A stretch of 34,216 nucleotides of DNA, taken from Paracoccaceae bacterium. GTDB taxonomy: Bacteria; Pseudomonadota; Alphaproteobacteria; Rhodobacterales; Rhodobacteraceae. The notes under the pieces are model-generated. The model saw nothing but the letters and a program-made list of their open reading frames with translations, searched no databases and was not told where the DNA came from. Each line of letters opens with the position of its first letter. Position 1 is the stretch's first letter. This document shows, piece by piece, positions 8,584 through 16,819 of this stretch. The translations under genes were made by a program, and so were the position numbers. The stretch lies in the NCBI GenBank assembly GCA_028285485.1, contig JANQPC010000050.1, forward strand, positions 1 to 34,216, written 5' to 3'.

Positions 8584-9615
8584 CTAGTTCTTGTCCACCG
8601 GGCGCGAGCGCATGCGCCCCGCCGTCTCGCGCTCGGCGCGTTTGCAGCGCTGCGGGGGAAGATCGCGATCCATCAGATCCATATCTTCCAGCACCATGTT
8701 GCCCATCTGCTTGAAGGCCGTGTCCAGCGCCCCCGCGCGGTGAGCGGATCGCAGCAGCCCCGACACCCGCCGCGCGCGATGCCCCGCGGGCAGCGGTTCC
8801 TCCGGAAACACATCTGTTGCGGCAACGATATGGCCGCTCTCCACCGCATCGAGCAGCGCATCGAAATCCACGACATCCGCGCGGCTGAGCAGGATGAGCG
8901 CCGCGCCGGGCCGCATGCGGGCAAATGCCTCGCGCCCGAGAAAGCCGCGGTTGTCGCTCGTCACCGCCGCCATCACGAAAACCACGTCCGACTGTTCCAG
9001 CACGTCGTCCAGCGTTGCCGGAGCCACCAGGTGATCGCGCAGGATCGAGGGTGGCAACCAAGGGTCATGCACCCGGATATTGCAGCGAAACCCGGTGAGC
9101 AGGCGCGCCATCGCGCGGCCAAGATCGCCGAACCCGATGATGCCCACATCCGCGCCGGTCAGCAGGCGGGCCTCCGCATTGCCGTCGCCGCCCCAGGCCT
9201 CGGCCCCGTTTCGAAAATCGGTATCGGCAGCCGTGATCCCGCGCAAAAGATCCAGCGCGAAACCAAGGCCGATCTCGGCCACCGGCACGGCAAAGACCGC
9301 CCCGGTTGTGACAACATGGATGCCGCGCGCGAAGACCTCGTCGTAAGGCATGTTATCCAGCAGGTTCGATTCCACGTTCAGAACAGCGCGCAGCGATGTC
9401 ATCTTCGCCAGAGTTTCAGAAGCGATCGGCGGCTGGCCAAGAACGTAGCGCGCGCGCCCAAGAGTGGCGTCATCAAGCGTGGCGACGGCCTCCGCGCTCG
9501 TCTCCACCAGATCGTACTTCGCCCGCAACTCGGCCAGGCGCTCGGGCGTGAAGATAAGCTCAAGCGTGCGCGGCTCGGGGGCGCAAATCACGAGCGGTTT
9601 CGAACTGGATGCCAT
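8584..9615 (-). CDS. D-isomer-specific 2-hydroxyacid dehydrogenase
   Basis: A 343-residue NAD(P)-dependent dehydrogenase of the D-2-hydroxyacid family. The Rossmann loop GFGDLG is at 161-166. The catalytic triad is in place: Arg in LLSRADVVD (245), Glu in DVFPEEPLP (273) and His in RSAHRAG (292). The start at 9615 is preferred over ATG 9636 because an AAGAGAA purine run sits just upstream. It diverges from the LacI-type regulator, with paired operators in the spacer, so it is probably part of the same sugar regulon and may reduce or oxidise a sugar-derived 2-keto/2-hydroxy acid. The substrate cannot be told from the sequence. The last 40 residues are rich in Arg/Asp and look like a non-conserved tail. 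Confidence 0.88.
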   Translation of the reverse strand: MASSSKPLVICAPEPRTLELIFTPERLAELRAKYDLVETSAEAVATLDDATLGRARYVLGQPPIASETLAKMTSLRAVLNVESNLLDNMPYDEVFARGIHVVTTGAVFAVPVAEIGLGFALDLLRGITAADTDFRNGAEAWGGDGNAEARLLTGADVGIIGFGDLGRAMARLLTGFRCNIRVHDPWLPPSILRDHLVAPATLDDVLEQSDVVFVMAAVTSDNRGFLGREAFARMRPGAALILLSRADVVDFDALLDAVESGHIVAATDVFPEEPLPAGHRARRVSGLLRSAHRAGALDTAFKQMGNMVLEDMDLMDRDLPPQRCKRAERETAGRMRSRPVDKN

Positions 9616-9640
9616 CGGATTCTCTTGCGCCCCCATGCGA

Positions 9641-9652
9641 TGAATCGATTTA
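9641..9652. promoter_or_regulatory. Putative LacI-family operator O1
   Basis: TGAATCGATTTA is a near-perfect inverted repeat (5 of 6 paired positions) centred on CG, the layout of LacI/GalR-family operators. It lies 25 bases upstream of the dehydrogenase start and 81 bases upstream of the lacI-type gene, in the spacer between the divergent genes. Confidence 0.6.
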
Positions 9653-9661
9653 CTTGCGATA

Positions 9662-9673
9662 TTAACCGATTTA
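9662..9673. promoter_or_regulatory. Putative LacI-family operator O2
   Basis: TTAACCGATTTA shares the right half CGATTTA with O1 and is a weaker palindrome (4 of 6) with the same central CG. Its centre is 21 bp from that of O1, two helical turns, which would place two repressor dimers on one face of the DNA. Confidence 0.5.
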
Positions 9674-9733
9674 CGCTGCACGGCGAGCCGCATTTGCATT
9701 CGGTCATCTGCGCTCTGCGACGGGAGGGTCACC

Positions 9734-10810
9734 ATGCCGGGGGGAGGCGAGCAAAAACGCGCGACGATCCACGATGTGGCCCGCGCCGCAGGCGTTTCTG
9801 CCGCCACCGTCTCAAAGGTGCTGCGCGGGTTTCCCACCGTGAAGGCAGAAAATGCGCAGCGTGTGCATCAGGCCGTCGAGAAACTCGGCTACCGGATCGA
9901 TCCGCTGGCCGCGGGGTTGCGGAACGAACAGCGCCGCATCCTGGGCGCGGTGGTGCCCGATCTTGAAAGCCCGTTTTTCGGCGCCCTCGTGACTGAGCTT
10001 GAAAGTGCCGCCGAAGGCGCCGGCTACACGATGATCGTGGCCAGTTCGCGCGAAAGCGAACCTCGGGAAGCCGAGCTTGTGGCGCGCATGAACGATTGGC
10101 GCGTGGCCGGCACAATCCTCGCCCCTGTCCGTTCAGAAAGCGGAATGGGGGCGGATCGGCTGCGCCAGTTCGATATGGCGGCGGTGCTGGTGGATAGGGT
10201 TTCGGCAGACGACCGGTTCGATACCGTCGCGGCTGATAACTACGCCGCCTCCGCCAGCGTTGCCGATCTGCTGATCGGCCAGGGGCACCGCCACATCCTG
10301 ATGCACGGGGCCACGCGCATCTCGAAAGCCGTGCGCACCCGGCTTGCGGGGTTTGCCGATCGGGCCAAAGCCCTCGATAGCGCGGTCCGGATGGATACGC
10401 TGCTCTCCGACGATGATCTTGACGAACAGCGCCGCGCGATCCGCGCCTATTTCGATGCGGCTGACCCTGCCAAACGTGCGACGGCGGTCTTTTCGCTGTC
10501 CCAGCATTCCACCCTGCTTGTGTTGGCAGAGCTTCGGCGCCGCGATCTTCGGGTGCCCGAGGACGTTGTTCTGATCGGGTTTGACGATTCTGAATGGATG
10601 CAAACCACCTGGCCCTCGATCACCGCCGTGGCCCAGCCCGTGCGCGCAATCGCCCAGCAGGCCGTCGCCACGCTGCTTGCCAGGGTAGAGGGCGGCAACA
10701 CGGGCTTCCCGGTACAGCACCTGGAGCCTTGCGAATTGCGCCACCGCCAATCCGGCGGGGCCCAACAAGATGCCGTGACGCCAAAGGCATGGAGGCGCAC
10801 GGCAGACTGA
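9734..10810 (+). CDS. LacI-family transcriptional regulator
   Basis: A 358-residue repressor. The N-terminal helix-turn-helix and hinge (residues about 10-63) are canonical: ATIHDVARAAGVSAATVSKV, then GYRIDPLAAGLR. The rest is the periplasmic-binding-like sugar-sensing core, with GAVVPDLESPFF at the start and VLIGFDDSEW near the C-terminus. A GGGAGGG ribosome site sits 5-6 bases before the ATG. It is followed after 27 bases by the binding-protein gene, so it is probably co-transcribed with the transporter and controls both that operon and the divergent dehydrogenase through the two spacer operators. The last 20 residues are not family-like and vary in such proteins. Confidence 0.93.
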   Translation: MPGGGEQKRATIHDVARAAGVSAATVSKVLRGFPTVKAENAQRVHQAVEKLGYRIDPLAAGLRNEQRRILGAVVPDLESPFFGALVTELESAAEGAGYTMIVASSRESEPREAELVARMNDWRVAGTILAPVRSESGMGADRLRQFDMAAVLVDRVSADDRFDTVAADNYAASASVADLLIGQGHRHILMHGATRISKAVRTRLAGFADRAKALDSAVRMDTLLSDDDLDEQRRAIRAYFDAADPAKRATAVFSLSQHSTLLVLAELRRRDLRVPEDVVLIGFDDSEWMQTTWPSITAVAQPVRAIAQQAVATLLARVEGGNTGFPVQHLEPCELRHRQSGGAQQDAVTPKAWRRTAD

Positions 10811-10837
10811 CCCGTTCACGAAAGAGGAGGAGAAACC

Positions 10838-11812
10838 ATGTCCGCAAAAACTGTAACTGCAAAACTCGGCGCTGCCGCGCTTGCCGCGCTGCTCGCCGCG
10901 GGGCCCGGCCAGGCCGGGGAATACGGCGTGCTGATGAAAACGCTCGCGAATCCGTTCTGGGGCGCCATGGGCGAAGGTGTGGAAGACGGCGCCAAGGAGG
11001 CCGGCGTCGAATATCACATCCAGGCCGTTGAAAGCGATCAGGCGGCCGAAAGCCAGCTGAACGTCTGCAACACGATGCTGGAGCGGAGCCCGGTGGCGAT
11101 GATCACCGCCGCGATCAACTCAACGAATCTCCTGCCCTGCCTGAAGGCCGCGCAGGAGGCGGGCATCAAGGTTGTTGATCTCGATGGCAACCTCGATCCC
11201 GCGATCCTTGAGGCGGAAGGAATCGATATCACCTTCCGCATCGGGTCTGACAACGTGCTGGCCGGGGCGCAGGGCGCTGAATACATGGTCAGCCAACTGG
11301 GCGCCGATGCCACCGGCCCGGTTCTGGTGATCGAAGGGCTCTCGGGCAACATCACCGGCCAGATGCGCGCCGAAGGCTTTGCCGCCAAGCTTGCCGAACT
11401 TGCGCCGGGGCTGGAGATCGTGGCCTCACTGCCGGGCGATTGGGATCGCGGCAAGGCGGCCAACATCACGAACGATATCCTGACCCGCAATCCTGATCTC
11501 GTCGGAATCTTCGCGGCGAATGACGGGATGGCGCTCGGGGCCGTGGAAAGCGTCTTTGCCGCCGGCAAGGGCGGTGACGTGATCATCATCGGTGTGGACG
11601 GCAACTCCGACGCGGTGAAATCGATCCAGGATGGCCGGCTCACCGCCTCTGTCGCGCAGCTTCCCTACTTGGTGGGCAAGCAGGCCGTTGAAACGGTGAA
11701 GGCGGCCGTCGAAGGCGGCGCCGTTGAGGGCCAGATCATCGTGCCGACCCTCGTGCTCACCAAAGAGGTGATGGATGCGGGCAGCGAACCGCTGCTTGAA
11801 TTCGTCAAGTAA
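10838..11812 (+). CDS. Sugar ABC transporter periplasmic binding protein (AlsB/FrcB-like)
   Basis: A 324-residue type I periplasmic sugar-binding protein. Residues 1-26 form a signal peptide ending in GQA, cleaved before GEYGVLMK. The mature start EYGVLMKTLANPFWGAMGEG closely resembles the D-allose-binding protein AlsB from memory of that sequence; further shared features are IGSDNVLAGAQGAE, the WDRGKAANI segment and FAANDGMALGA. A strong GAGGAGGAG ribosome site precedes the ATG. It is the first gene of the transporter proper, and the hairpin behind it probably keeps its message more abundant than those of the permease and ATPase. Substrate could be D-allose, D-psicose, ribose or another rare sugar. 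Confidence 0.9.
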   Translation: MSAKTVTAKLGAAALAALLAAGPGQAGEYGVLMKTLANPFWGAMGEGVEDGAKEAGVEYHIQAVESDQAAESQLNVCNTMLERSPVAMITAAINSTNLLPCLKAAQEAGIKVVDLDGNLDPAILEAEGIDITFRIGSDNVLAGAQGAEYMVSQLGADATGPVLVIEGLSGNITGQMRAEGFAAKLAELAPGLEIVASLPGDWDRGKAANITNDILTRNPDLVGIFAANDGMALGAVESVFAAGKGGDVIIIGVDGNSDAVKSIQDGRLTASVAQLPYLVGKQAVETVKAAVEGGAVEGQIIVPTLVLTKEVMDAGSEPLLEFVK

Positions 11813-11820
11813 GACACAGC

Positions 11821-11845
11821 GGGCGGGGCCGGACAGGCCCCGCCC
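11821..11845 (+). terminator. GC-rich intra-operon hairpin after the binding-protein gene
   Basis: GGGCGGGGCC and GGCCCCGCCC form a perfect 10-bp stem around a 5-base GGACA loop, 8 bases after the stop codon. There is no T-run, so it is better read as an RNA-stabilising or attenuating hairpin that lets the binding protein be made in excess over the membrane parts than as a full terminator. Confidence 0.65.
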
Positions 11846-11902
11846 CCCAATGGGCCAGCCGGGCGCCGGGCAAGCAGAGCCTGCGCCAATGAAGAGATCC
11901 AG

Positions 11903-12910
11903 ATGACGTCAACCGATCCCCGCATGAGCACGCCCGAACCCGGGCTTTGGGCCCGTGTTCAGGCCCGATCCATCGAGCAGCTGCATATCCGCCTGGAAAG
12001 CCTTGTGGTGCTGATCGGGCTGGCCGCCTTGATGGCGGTTTTGTCGCCCTTCTTTCTCTCGGTCAGCAATTTCCTCAACATCCTTCTGGCAACGTCCACG
12101 ATTGGCGTACTGGCCATTGCCGCCACCTTCGTTCTCAGCTCCGGCGGGCTCGATCTGTCGCTCGGCTCGGTTCTGGGCCTCTCGGGCGTTGTCGGGGCCG
12201 CCGTGGCGGTCAAGCTCGGCGCGCCGATGCCGATTGCAGTTCTGGCCACGGTCGGGGCAGGTGCGCTAGCGGGGCTCGTCAACGGGCTCATCATCACCCG
12301 GGCCTATGTGCCCGCCTTCATCGTCACGCTTGGCATGCTTGGCATCGCGCGGGGCCTCGCACTTGTGATCTCCGACGGGCGTGTGATCTACGGGCTCCCG
12401 AATGCGATGGTTTATCTGGGTCAGGGCCGCCCCTTCGGCATCCCGATGCCGGTGATCATCTTCGTGGTGACGGCGATCATCATGCATATCGTTCTGGCCT
12501 ATACCCGCTACGGGCGCCATACGCTGGCCATTGGCGATAATGAGAACGCCGCGCGCACCGCGGGCATCAATGTCGATTTCCACCGCCTGACCCTCTACAC
12601 GCTTTCGGGCGGGCTGGCCGGGCTTGCGGGGCTTCTGTTCGCAACCCGGATCAATTCGGGCGACCCGACCGCGGGCATCACCTATGAGCTTACCGCCATC
12701 ACGGCGGCGATCATCGGCGGCACGAACCTTTTCGGTGGCCGCGGCTCGATCCTCGGCACCATGATCGGGGCGCTGATCATGGGCGTTCTGCAGAACGGGC
12801 TGAACCTCCTCGCGGTACAAAGCTACTATCAGCAGATGGCGATTGGCGCGGTGCTGATCCTGGCGGTGTTCATCGATCAGTTTCAGGTCCGCAAGGAGAG
12901 CCGGGTATGA
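11903..12910 (+). CDS. Sugar ABC transporter permease (RbsC/AlsC/FrcC family)
   Basis: A 335-residue inner-membrane permease with about 8-10 hydrophobic helices. Family signatures are SGGLDLSLGSVLGLSG (the GGIDLSVG-type motif of ribose/fructose-type permeases), VTLGMLGIARGLAL, and the late AIIGGTNLFGGRGSILGTMIGA loop that contacts the ATPase. The cytoplasmic N-terminus is about 30 residues. It follows the binding-protein gene after a hairpin and overlaps the ATPase start (ATGA), forming an ordinary B-C-A order. Confidence 0.93.
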   Translation: MTSTDPRMSTPEPGLWARVQARSIEQLHIRLESLVVLIGLAALMAVLSPFFLSVSNFLNILLATSTIGVLAIAATFVLSSGGLDLSLGSVLGLSGVVGAAVAVKLGAPMPIAVLATVGAGALAGLVNGLIITRAYVPAFIVTLGMLGIARGLALVISDGRVIYGLPNAMVYLGQGRPFGIPMPVIIFVVTAIIMHIVLAYTRYGRHTLAIGDNENAARTAGINVDFHRLTLYTLSGGLAGLAGLLFATRINSGDPTAGITYELTAITAAIIGGTNLFGGRGSILGTMIGALIMGVLQNGLNLLAVQSYYQQMAIGAVLILAVFIDQFQVRKESRV

Positions 12911-13677
12911 CCCTCCTCAACGTAACCGGCATCGATAAAAGCTTCGGGCCCGTCCACGTGCTCCACGGTGTTGGCTTCACGGTGGATCCCGGCGAGGTGG
13001 TGGGCCTCGTGGGCGATAACGGTGCGGGCAAATCCACGCTGATGAAGATCGTCACCGGCATGTACTCCGCCGATGCCGGGGATGTTGCGCTTGAGGGCAA
13101 CTCGATCCTCGGCCTTACGCCCGGGGATCGCCGCGCGCTTGGCATCGAGATGATCTATCAGGATCTCGCGCTTGCCCGGCAACAGGATGTGGCCGCCAAC
13201 ATCTTTCTGGGCCGCGAACCCGTGCGCAGTGTGTTCGGCATGAAATTCGTGGATCGCAAGGCGATGAAACGCGAGGCGCAATCGATGATTGATCGGCTGG
13301 GCGCCAAGCTGCCCGCGATCAACCGGCCCGTCGGATCGTTCTCGGGCGGGCAGCAACAATCCGTCGCCATCGCAAGGGCGCTGACCTTCAACCCGAAGGT
13401 CGTGATCATGGATGAGCCGACGGCGGCACTGGCCGTGCGCGAAGTGCAGGGGGTGCTCGATCTGATCCGGCAGCTTCGCGATGAAGGGATCGGCGTGATC
13501 CTGATCTCCCACCGGCTGAATGACGTGCTTTCGGTGACAGACCGGATCGTTGTGCTGCATCACGGGCGCGCGGCCGCCAACCTGACCACGGCGCAAACGA
13601 ATATGGCCGAGGTCGTCGCCGCCATCGTCGGCGGCTCGGATATGGCCGACGCCGCCGCCCACGAGGCGCGGGGGTAG
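12907..13677 (+). CDS. Sugar ABC transporter ATP-binding protein (single NBD, FrcA type)
   Basis: A 256-residue ATPase with Walker A GDNGAGKST at 36-44, Q-loop in MIYQDLAL, ABC signature SGGQQ at 146-150 and Walker B VVIMDEPT ending about 172. RbsA-type partners are usually about 500 residues with two fused nucleotide-binding domains; this one has a single domain, like FrcA of rhizobia, and would work as a homodimer. It overlaps the permease stop by 4 bases and precedes the epimerase gene by 5 bases. Confidence 0.93.
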   Translation: MTLLNVTGIDKSFGPVHVLHGVGFTVDPGEVVGLVGDNGAGKSTLMKIVTGMYSADAGDVALEGNSILGLTPGDRRALGIEMIYQDLALARQQDVAANIFLGREPVRSVFGMKFVDRKAMKREAQSMIDRLGAKLPAINRPVGSFSGGQQQSVAIARALTFNPKVVIMDEPTAALAVREVQGVLDLIRQLRDEGIGVILISHRLNDVLSVTDRIVVLHHGRAAANLTTAQTNMAEVVAAIVGGSDMADAAAHEARG

Positions 13678-13682
13678 GCGCG

Positions 13683-14537
13683 ATGGCGCAGCTTGGTCTC
13701 CACACCTTCGCCGCCGCCCCGAAATGGAGCGTAGCGGAGATGCGCCGCCTGCTGCCGAAGTTGCAGGCCCACAAGGTCCGGGTGCTGGAGATCCCTCTGC
13801 TTGATCCGGCGGAGATTGATGTCCCCGCGACCCGCGCCTTTTGCGAGGAAACCGGGATCGCGCCCGTCTGCTCCCTCGGCATCCCGCCGGAGATCGATGT
13901 GATCGCGGATCCCGATGCGGGGCTCGCCTTTCTCGAACCGGCCTTCGAGGTAGCAAGCGGGGTCGGCGCCTTCGCCCTGGCGGGTGTGACATACGGCACG
14001 ATCGGCAAGATCTCGGGCGCCCCGCGCACGCAGGCCGAGTTCGATGGAACCGCCCGCTTCATCGCCCGCGCCGCAGGCCGCGCCTGGGCGCACGGCCTGA
14101 AGCTCGGGATCGAGCCCTGCAACAGGTATGAAACCCATATCATGAACAGCGGCGCCGATGGCCGCGCCTATTGCGAGGCGGCGGGGGCGGAGAACGTGTT
14201 CATCCACCTCGACACCTATCATATGAACATCGAGGAAGTATCCTTCGCGCAAGGGTTCAAGGCATGTGGCCCGTTCCTGGGCTACGTGCATCTCTCCGAA
14301 AGCAACCGCGGCGCGCCCGGCGCCGGAACCATCGATTGGGGCGCGGTCTATCGCACATTGGCCGAGATCGGCTTTTCCGGGATCACCACCCTGGAAAGCA
14401 TGAACCACGTGCATCCGGCCATCGCCTCAGCCCTCGCCATCTGGCATCCGGTGGCCGCAAACCCCGATGATGTGATCGACCTCGGCCTGCCCTACCTGCA
14501 CGCGCAGGCAGAAGCGGCAGGCTTTGCCTATGAGTGA
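13683..14537 (+). CDS. Sugar phosphate isomerase/epimerase, D-tagatose/D-psicose 3-epimerase-like
   Basis: A 284-residue TIM-barrel enzyme of the AP-endonuclease-2/xylose-isomerase-like superfamily. The metal ligands of ketose 3-epimerases can be matched: Glu144 in GIEPCNRYE, Asp177 in HLDTYHMNIEE, His203 in YVHLSESNRG and Glu238 in TTLESM. The HLDTYHMNIEE segment is particularly close to D-tagatose 3-epimerase. It closes the transporter operon and would interconvert an imported ketose at C-3. A hexulose or pentulose is equally possible, as is a non-phosphorylated inositol derivative. No sugar kinase is present nearby. Confidence 0.82.
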   Translation: MAQLGLHTFAAAPKWSVAEMRRLLPKLQAHKVRVLEIPLLDPAEIDVPATRAFCEETGIAPVCSLGIPPEIDVIADPDAGLAFLEPAFEVASGVGAFALAGVTYGTIGKISGAPRTQAEFDGTARFIARAAGRAWAHGLKLGIEPCNRYETHIMNSGADGRAYCEAAGAENVFIHLDTYHMNIEEVSFAQGFKACGPFLGYVHLSESNRGAPGAGTIDWGAVYRTLAEIGFSGITTLESMNHVHPAIASALAIWHPVAANPDDVIDLGLPYLHAQAEAAGFAYE

Positions 14538-14653
14538 GCTGCGGGTGGGCTGATCACGCGCCCGCTCCGCGCGCCATTGCCGCTTCAGATCGCCGCCGCG
14601 CTGCGCTACCCTGGCATCCCCCACAGGTTGCAAGCCGATAAGCGAGCGCTTCC

Positions 14654-15259
14654 ATGGCCGATCCCAGTTTCGCCTGCCAGGGCCCGCCGGATGCCCCGGT
14701 ACGGGCCCGCCGTGTGATGATCATCGGCGGATCGGGATCGGGCAAATCCACCACCGCGCGCGCCATTGGCGAAAAGCTTGGCCTGCCGGTCTTCCACATG
14801 GATCGCGAGGTGCACTGGCTGCCGGGGTGGGTGGAGCGCGACAAGGCCGAAAAAACCCCCATCGTCGAGGCGATCGTTGCGCGCGAAGAATGGGTGTTCG
14901 AAGGGGGGCACTCCTCCACCTATCCCCAGCGCCTCGCCCGCGCCGATTTGCTGGTCTGGACGGATGCGCCCTTCTGGCTGCGGCTCTGGCGCGTGACCTG
15001 GCGCTGCCTGCGCGACTGGGGCAAAACCCGGCCCGACATGGCCGAGGGCTGCCCCGAGCATCCGCGCCAGCTTCCCGAATTCTGGCGCTTTCTCCGGGTA
15101 AACCGCCGCAGGATCGACGAGCGGCTTGCCGCAACCTTCGCGGCAGCGGATTTGCCGAAGGTTCACCTGCGCTCGTTTCGGGAGATCGATGCATTCGTCT
15201 CCCACCTTGGCCGAGGTGCCGGGAGCGGCCCCGGCAAGCGCCCCGCGCCTAATGGTTAG
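14654..15259 (+). CDS. P-loop NTPase, FlaR/adenylate-kinase-like
   Basis: A 201-residue small kinase-like protein. Walker A GGSGSGKST is at 25-33, after a short strand VMIIG. The HMDREVHWLPGW motif and the following VARE.WVFEGGHSSTYPQR segment are typical of the proteins annotated as FlaR or 'DNA topology modulation protein', a family related to adenylate and shikimate kinases. The true substrate is not known for the family. The first 20 residues are loosely structured, so the real start could be later. It stands 116 bases after the epimerase and 171 before the next gene and may be a single transcription unit. Confidence 0.75.
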   Translation: MADPSFACQGPPDAPVRARRVMIIGGSGSGKSTTARAIGEKLGLPVFHMDREVHWLPGWVERDKAEKTPIVEAIVAREEWVFEGGHSSTYPQRLARADLLVWTDAPFWLRLWRVTWRCLRDWGKTRPDMAEGCPEHPRQLPEFWRFLRVNRRRIDERLAATFAAADLPKVHLRSFREIDAFVSHLGRGAGSGPGKRPAPNG

Positions 15260-15271
15260 GCGGCACTAACC
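15254..15271. repeat. Short inverted repeat at the end of the P-loop gene
   Basis: GGTTAG and CTAACC are perfect 6-base arms around GCGGCA, straddling the TAG stop, followed directly by an alternating CG run (15271-15280). No T-run follows. It may be a weak hairpin or a protein site; I cannot tell which. Confidence 0.35.
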
Positions 15272-15430
15272 GCGCGCGCGGCCAACCGCCGCTTGAATGG
15301 CAGAGCCCGCTTGCCGCATGCCGCGCAGGGTGCAAAGCAGGCGTCAAGCGATCCGGATCGGCTGAACGCGCGGGGGTATCATGAACACAGTCTTGGGCCA
15401 GGCCCGCAGGCGCCGAGGGGCGCCCCGGCC

Positions 15431-16819
15431 ATGAAAGTTGCCAACCGCATCTTCGAGGATCTCAGGCCCGGCGACAGCGCCGAAATGCGGCGGCTCGTCA
15501 CCCTTGACGATCTCTATGTGTTTGCCGCGGCCTCAGGCAACTACAACCCCATGCATCTGCCCCCCGAAGACGGGGATGGCGATGGCAAGGCCGAAAGCAT
15601 CGCGCCGGGGCTCTTCGTGGCCTCGCTCGTCTCCGCCGTGCTCGGCACCCGGCTGCCGGGGGCGGGCACGCTCTACCGCCACCAGAGCATCGATTTCCAC
15701 GATCGCGCCCATGCGGGCGACGAACTCGTCTGCCGCGTTGTCGTGACGGAAAAGCGCGAGGGCGGCGAGGTCGCGCTTTCCACCGAGGTGCGCCGGATCG
15801 CCGATAATGCGCTGATCCTTTCGGGCACCGCCGTTGTGACAGCCCCCGTCACGCGCTATGAGGCCCCCGATCTCGAACTGCCCGGCCTTGTTGTGCAACG
15901 CCACCGTCATTTCGATAATCTCTTGGAGCGCGCCCATCGCCTGCCGCCGCTGGCCACGGCTGTGGTGGCGCCGGACGACGAGAATTCGCTCCAGGGCATG
16001 CTTCTTGCCGAGAAAGAGGGCCTGATTGCCCCGATCCTCGTGGGCCGTGCCGATGATATCCGCGCGGCGGCGGAGGCGGCTGGCGTTGATCTTTCGCGTT
16101 TCGAACTGATCGATGTGCCGGGCGGCGACAAGCTTGCCTCGGCCCGGGCCTGCAGCCTTGTTCACGAAGGCCGCGCGGCCGCGGTGATGAAGGGGCATCT
16201 TCACACCGACGATCTGCTTACCCCGATGCTTGATAAGATCGACGGGCTTCGGATCGGCCGCCGCTTCACCCATGTCTTCGTGATGGATGTGCCGGGCCAG
16301 CCCTATCCCGTGATGGTCACCGATGCAGCGATCAACATCGCGCCCGATCTGCAGACAAAGGTGGATATCGCGCAAAATGCTATCGATCTTGCCAATTCCC
16401 TCGGTATCGAGCCGCGCGTGGGCGTGCTCTCTGCGGTTGAAACGGTGAACCCCGCGATCCAGTCTTCCATCGATGCCGCGGCGCTTTCGAAGATGGCCGA
16501 ACGCGGGCAGATCACCGGCGGGCTCGTCGATGGCCCGCTTGCGATGGATAACGCGGTGGATCTTGCCGCGGCCAAAACCAAGGGGTTGCAAGGCGGCGTG
16601 GCGGGGCGCGCCAACATCCTCGTTGTGCCGGGGATCGATGCGGGCAACATGCTGGCCAAGCAGCTCTCCTTCATCAGCCATGCCGAAGGCGCGGGGCTAG
16701 TGTTGGGCGCACGCGTGCCGGTGATCCTGAATTCGCGCGCAGACAGCGCAAAATCGCGGCTTGCCTCCTGCGCTGTTGCCGCCCTGCACCACGCGCATCT
16801 TAGCTCCGGGCCGCCGTGA
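15431..16819 (+). CDS. Bifunctional MaoC-like / phosphate acetyl(butyryl)transferase
   Basis: A 462-residue fusion. Residues about 1-140 are a MaoC/hot-dog hydratase-like domain; residues about 160-462 are a Pta/Ptb phosphotransacylase domain, recognised by AVMKGHLHTDDLL, FVMDVPG, ITDAAIN-like VTDAAINIAPD, VGVLSAVETVNPAIQSS, and DGPLAMDNAVD. The phosphotransacylase would interconvert acyl-CoA and acyl phosphate, feeding acetate kinase, whose GTG overlaps this stop. In the MaoC domain the expected catalytic Asp-x4-His reads N37-YNPM-H42, so Asp is replaced by Asn. The start at 15431 gives the family's usual N-terminus; an in-frame ATG at 15380 is less likely. Confidence 0.9.
   Translation: MKVANRIFEDLRPGDSAEMRRLVTLDDLYVFAAASGNYNPMHLPPEDGDGDGKAESIAPGLFVASLVSAVLGTRLPGAGTLYRHQSIDFHDRAHAGDELVCRVVVTEKREGGEVALSTEVRRIADNALILSGTAVVTAPVTRYEAPDLELPGLVVQRHRHFDNLLERAHRLPPLATAVVAPDDENSLQGMLLAEKEGLIAPILVGRADDIRAAAEAAGVDLSRFELIDVPGGDKLASARACSLVHEGRAAAVMKGHLHTDDLLTPMLDKIDGLRIGRRFTHVFVMDVPGQPYPVMVTDAAINIAPDLQTKVDIAQNAIDLANSLGIEPRVGVLSAVETVNPAIQSSIDAAALSKMAERGQITGGLVDGPLAMDNAVDLAAAKTKGLQGGVAGRANILVVPGIDAGNMLAKQLSFISHAEGAGLVLGARVPVILNSRADSAKSRLASCAVAALHHAHLSSGPP

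Noticed and set aside
8740-9966. Plus-strand frame of 408 codons across the hydroxyacid dehydrogenase
   Set aside because: The minus-strand protein has a Rossmann loop and complete catalytic triad; the plus-strand translation has neither domain nor ribosome site.
15271-15280. Alternating CG run as a Z-DNA element
   Set aside because: Only 10 bases long and expected by chance in such GC-rich DNA.
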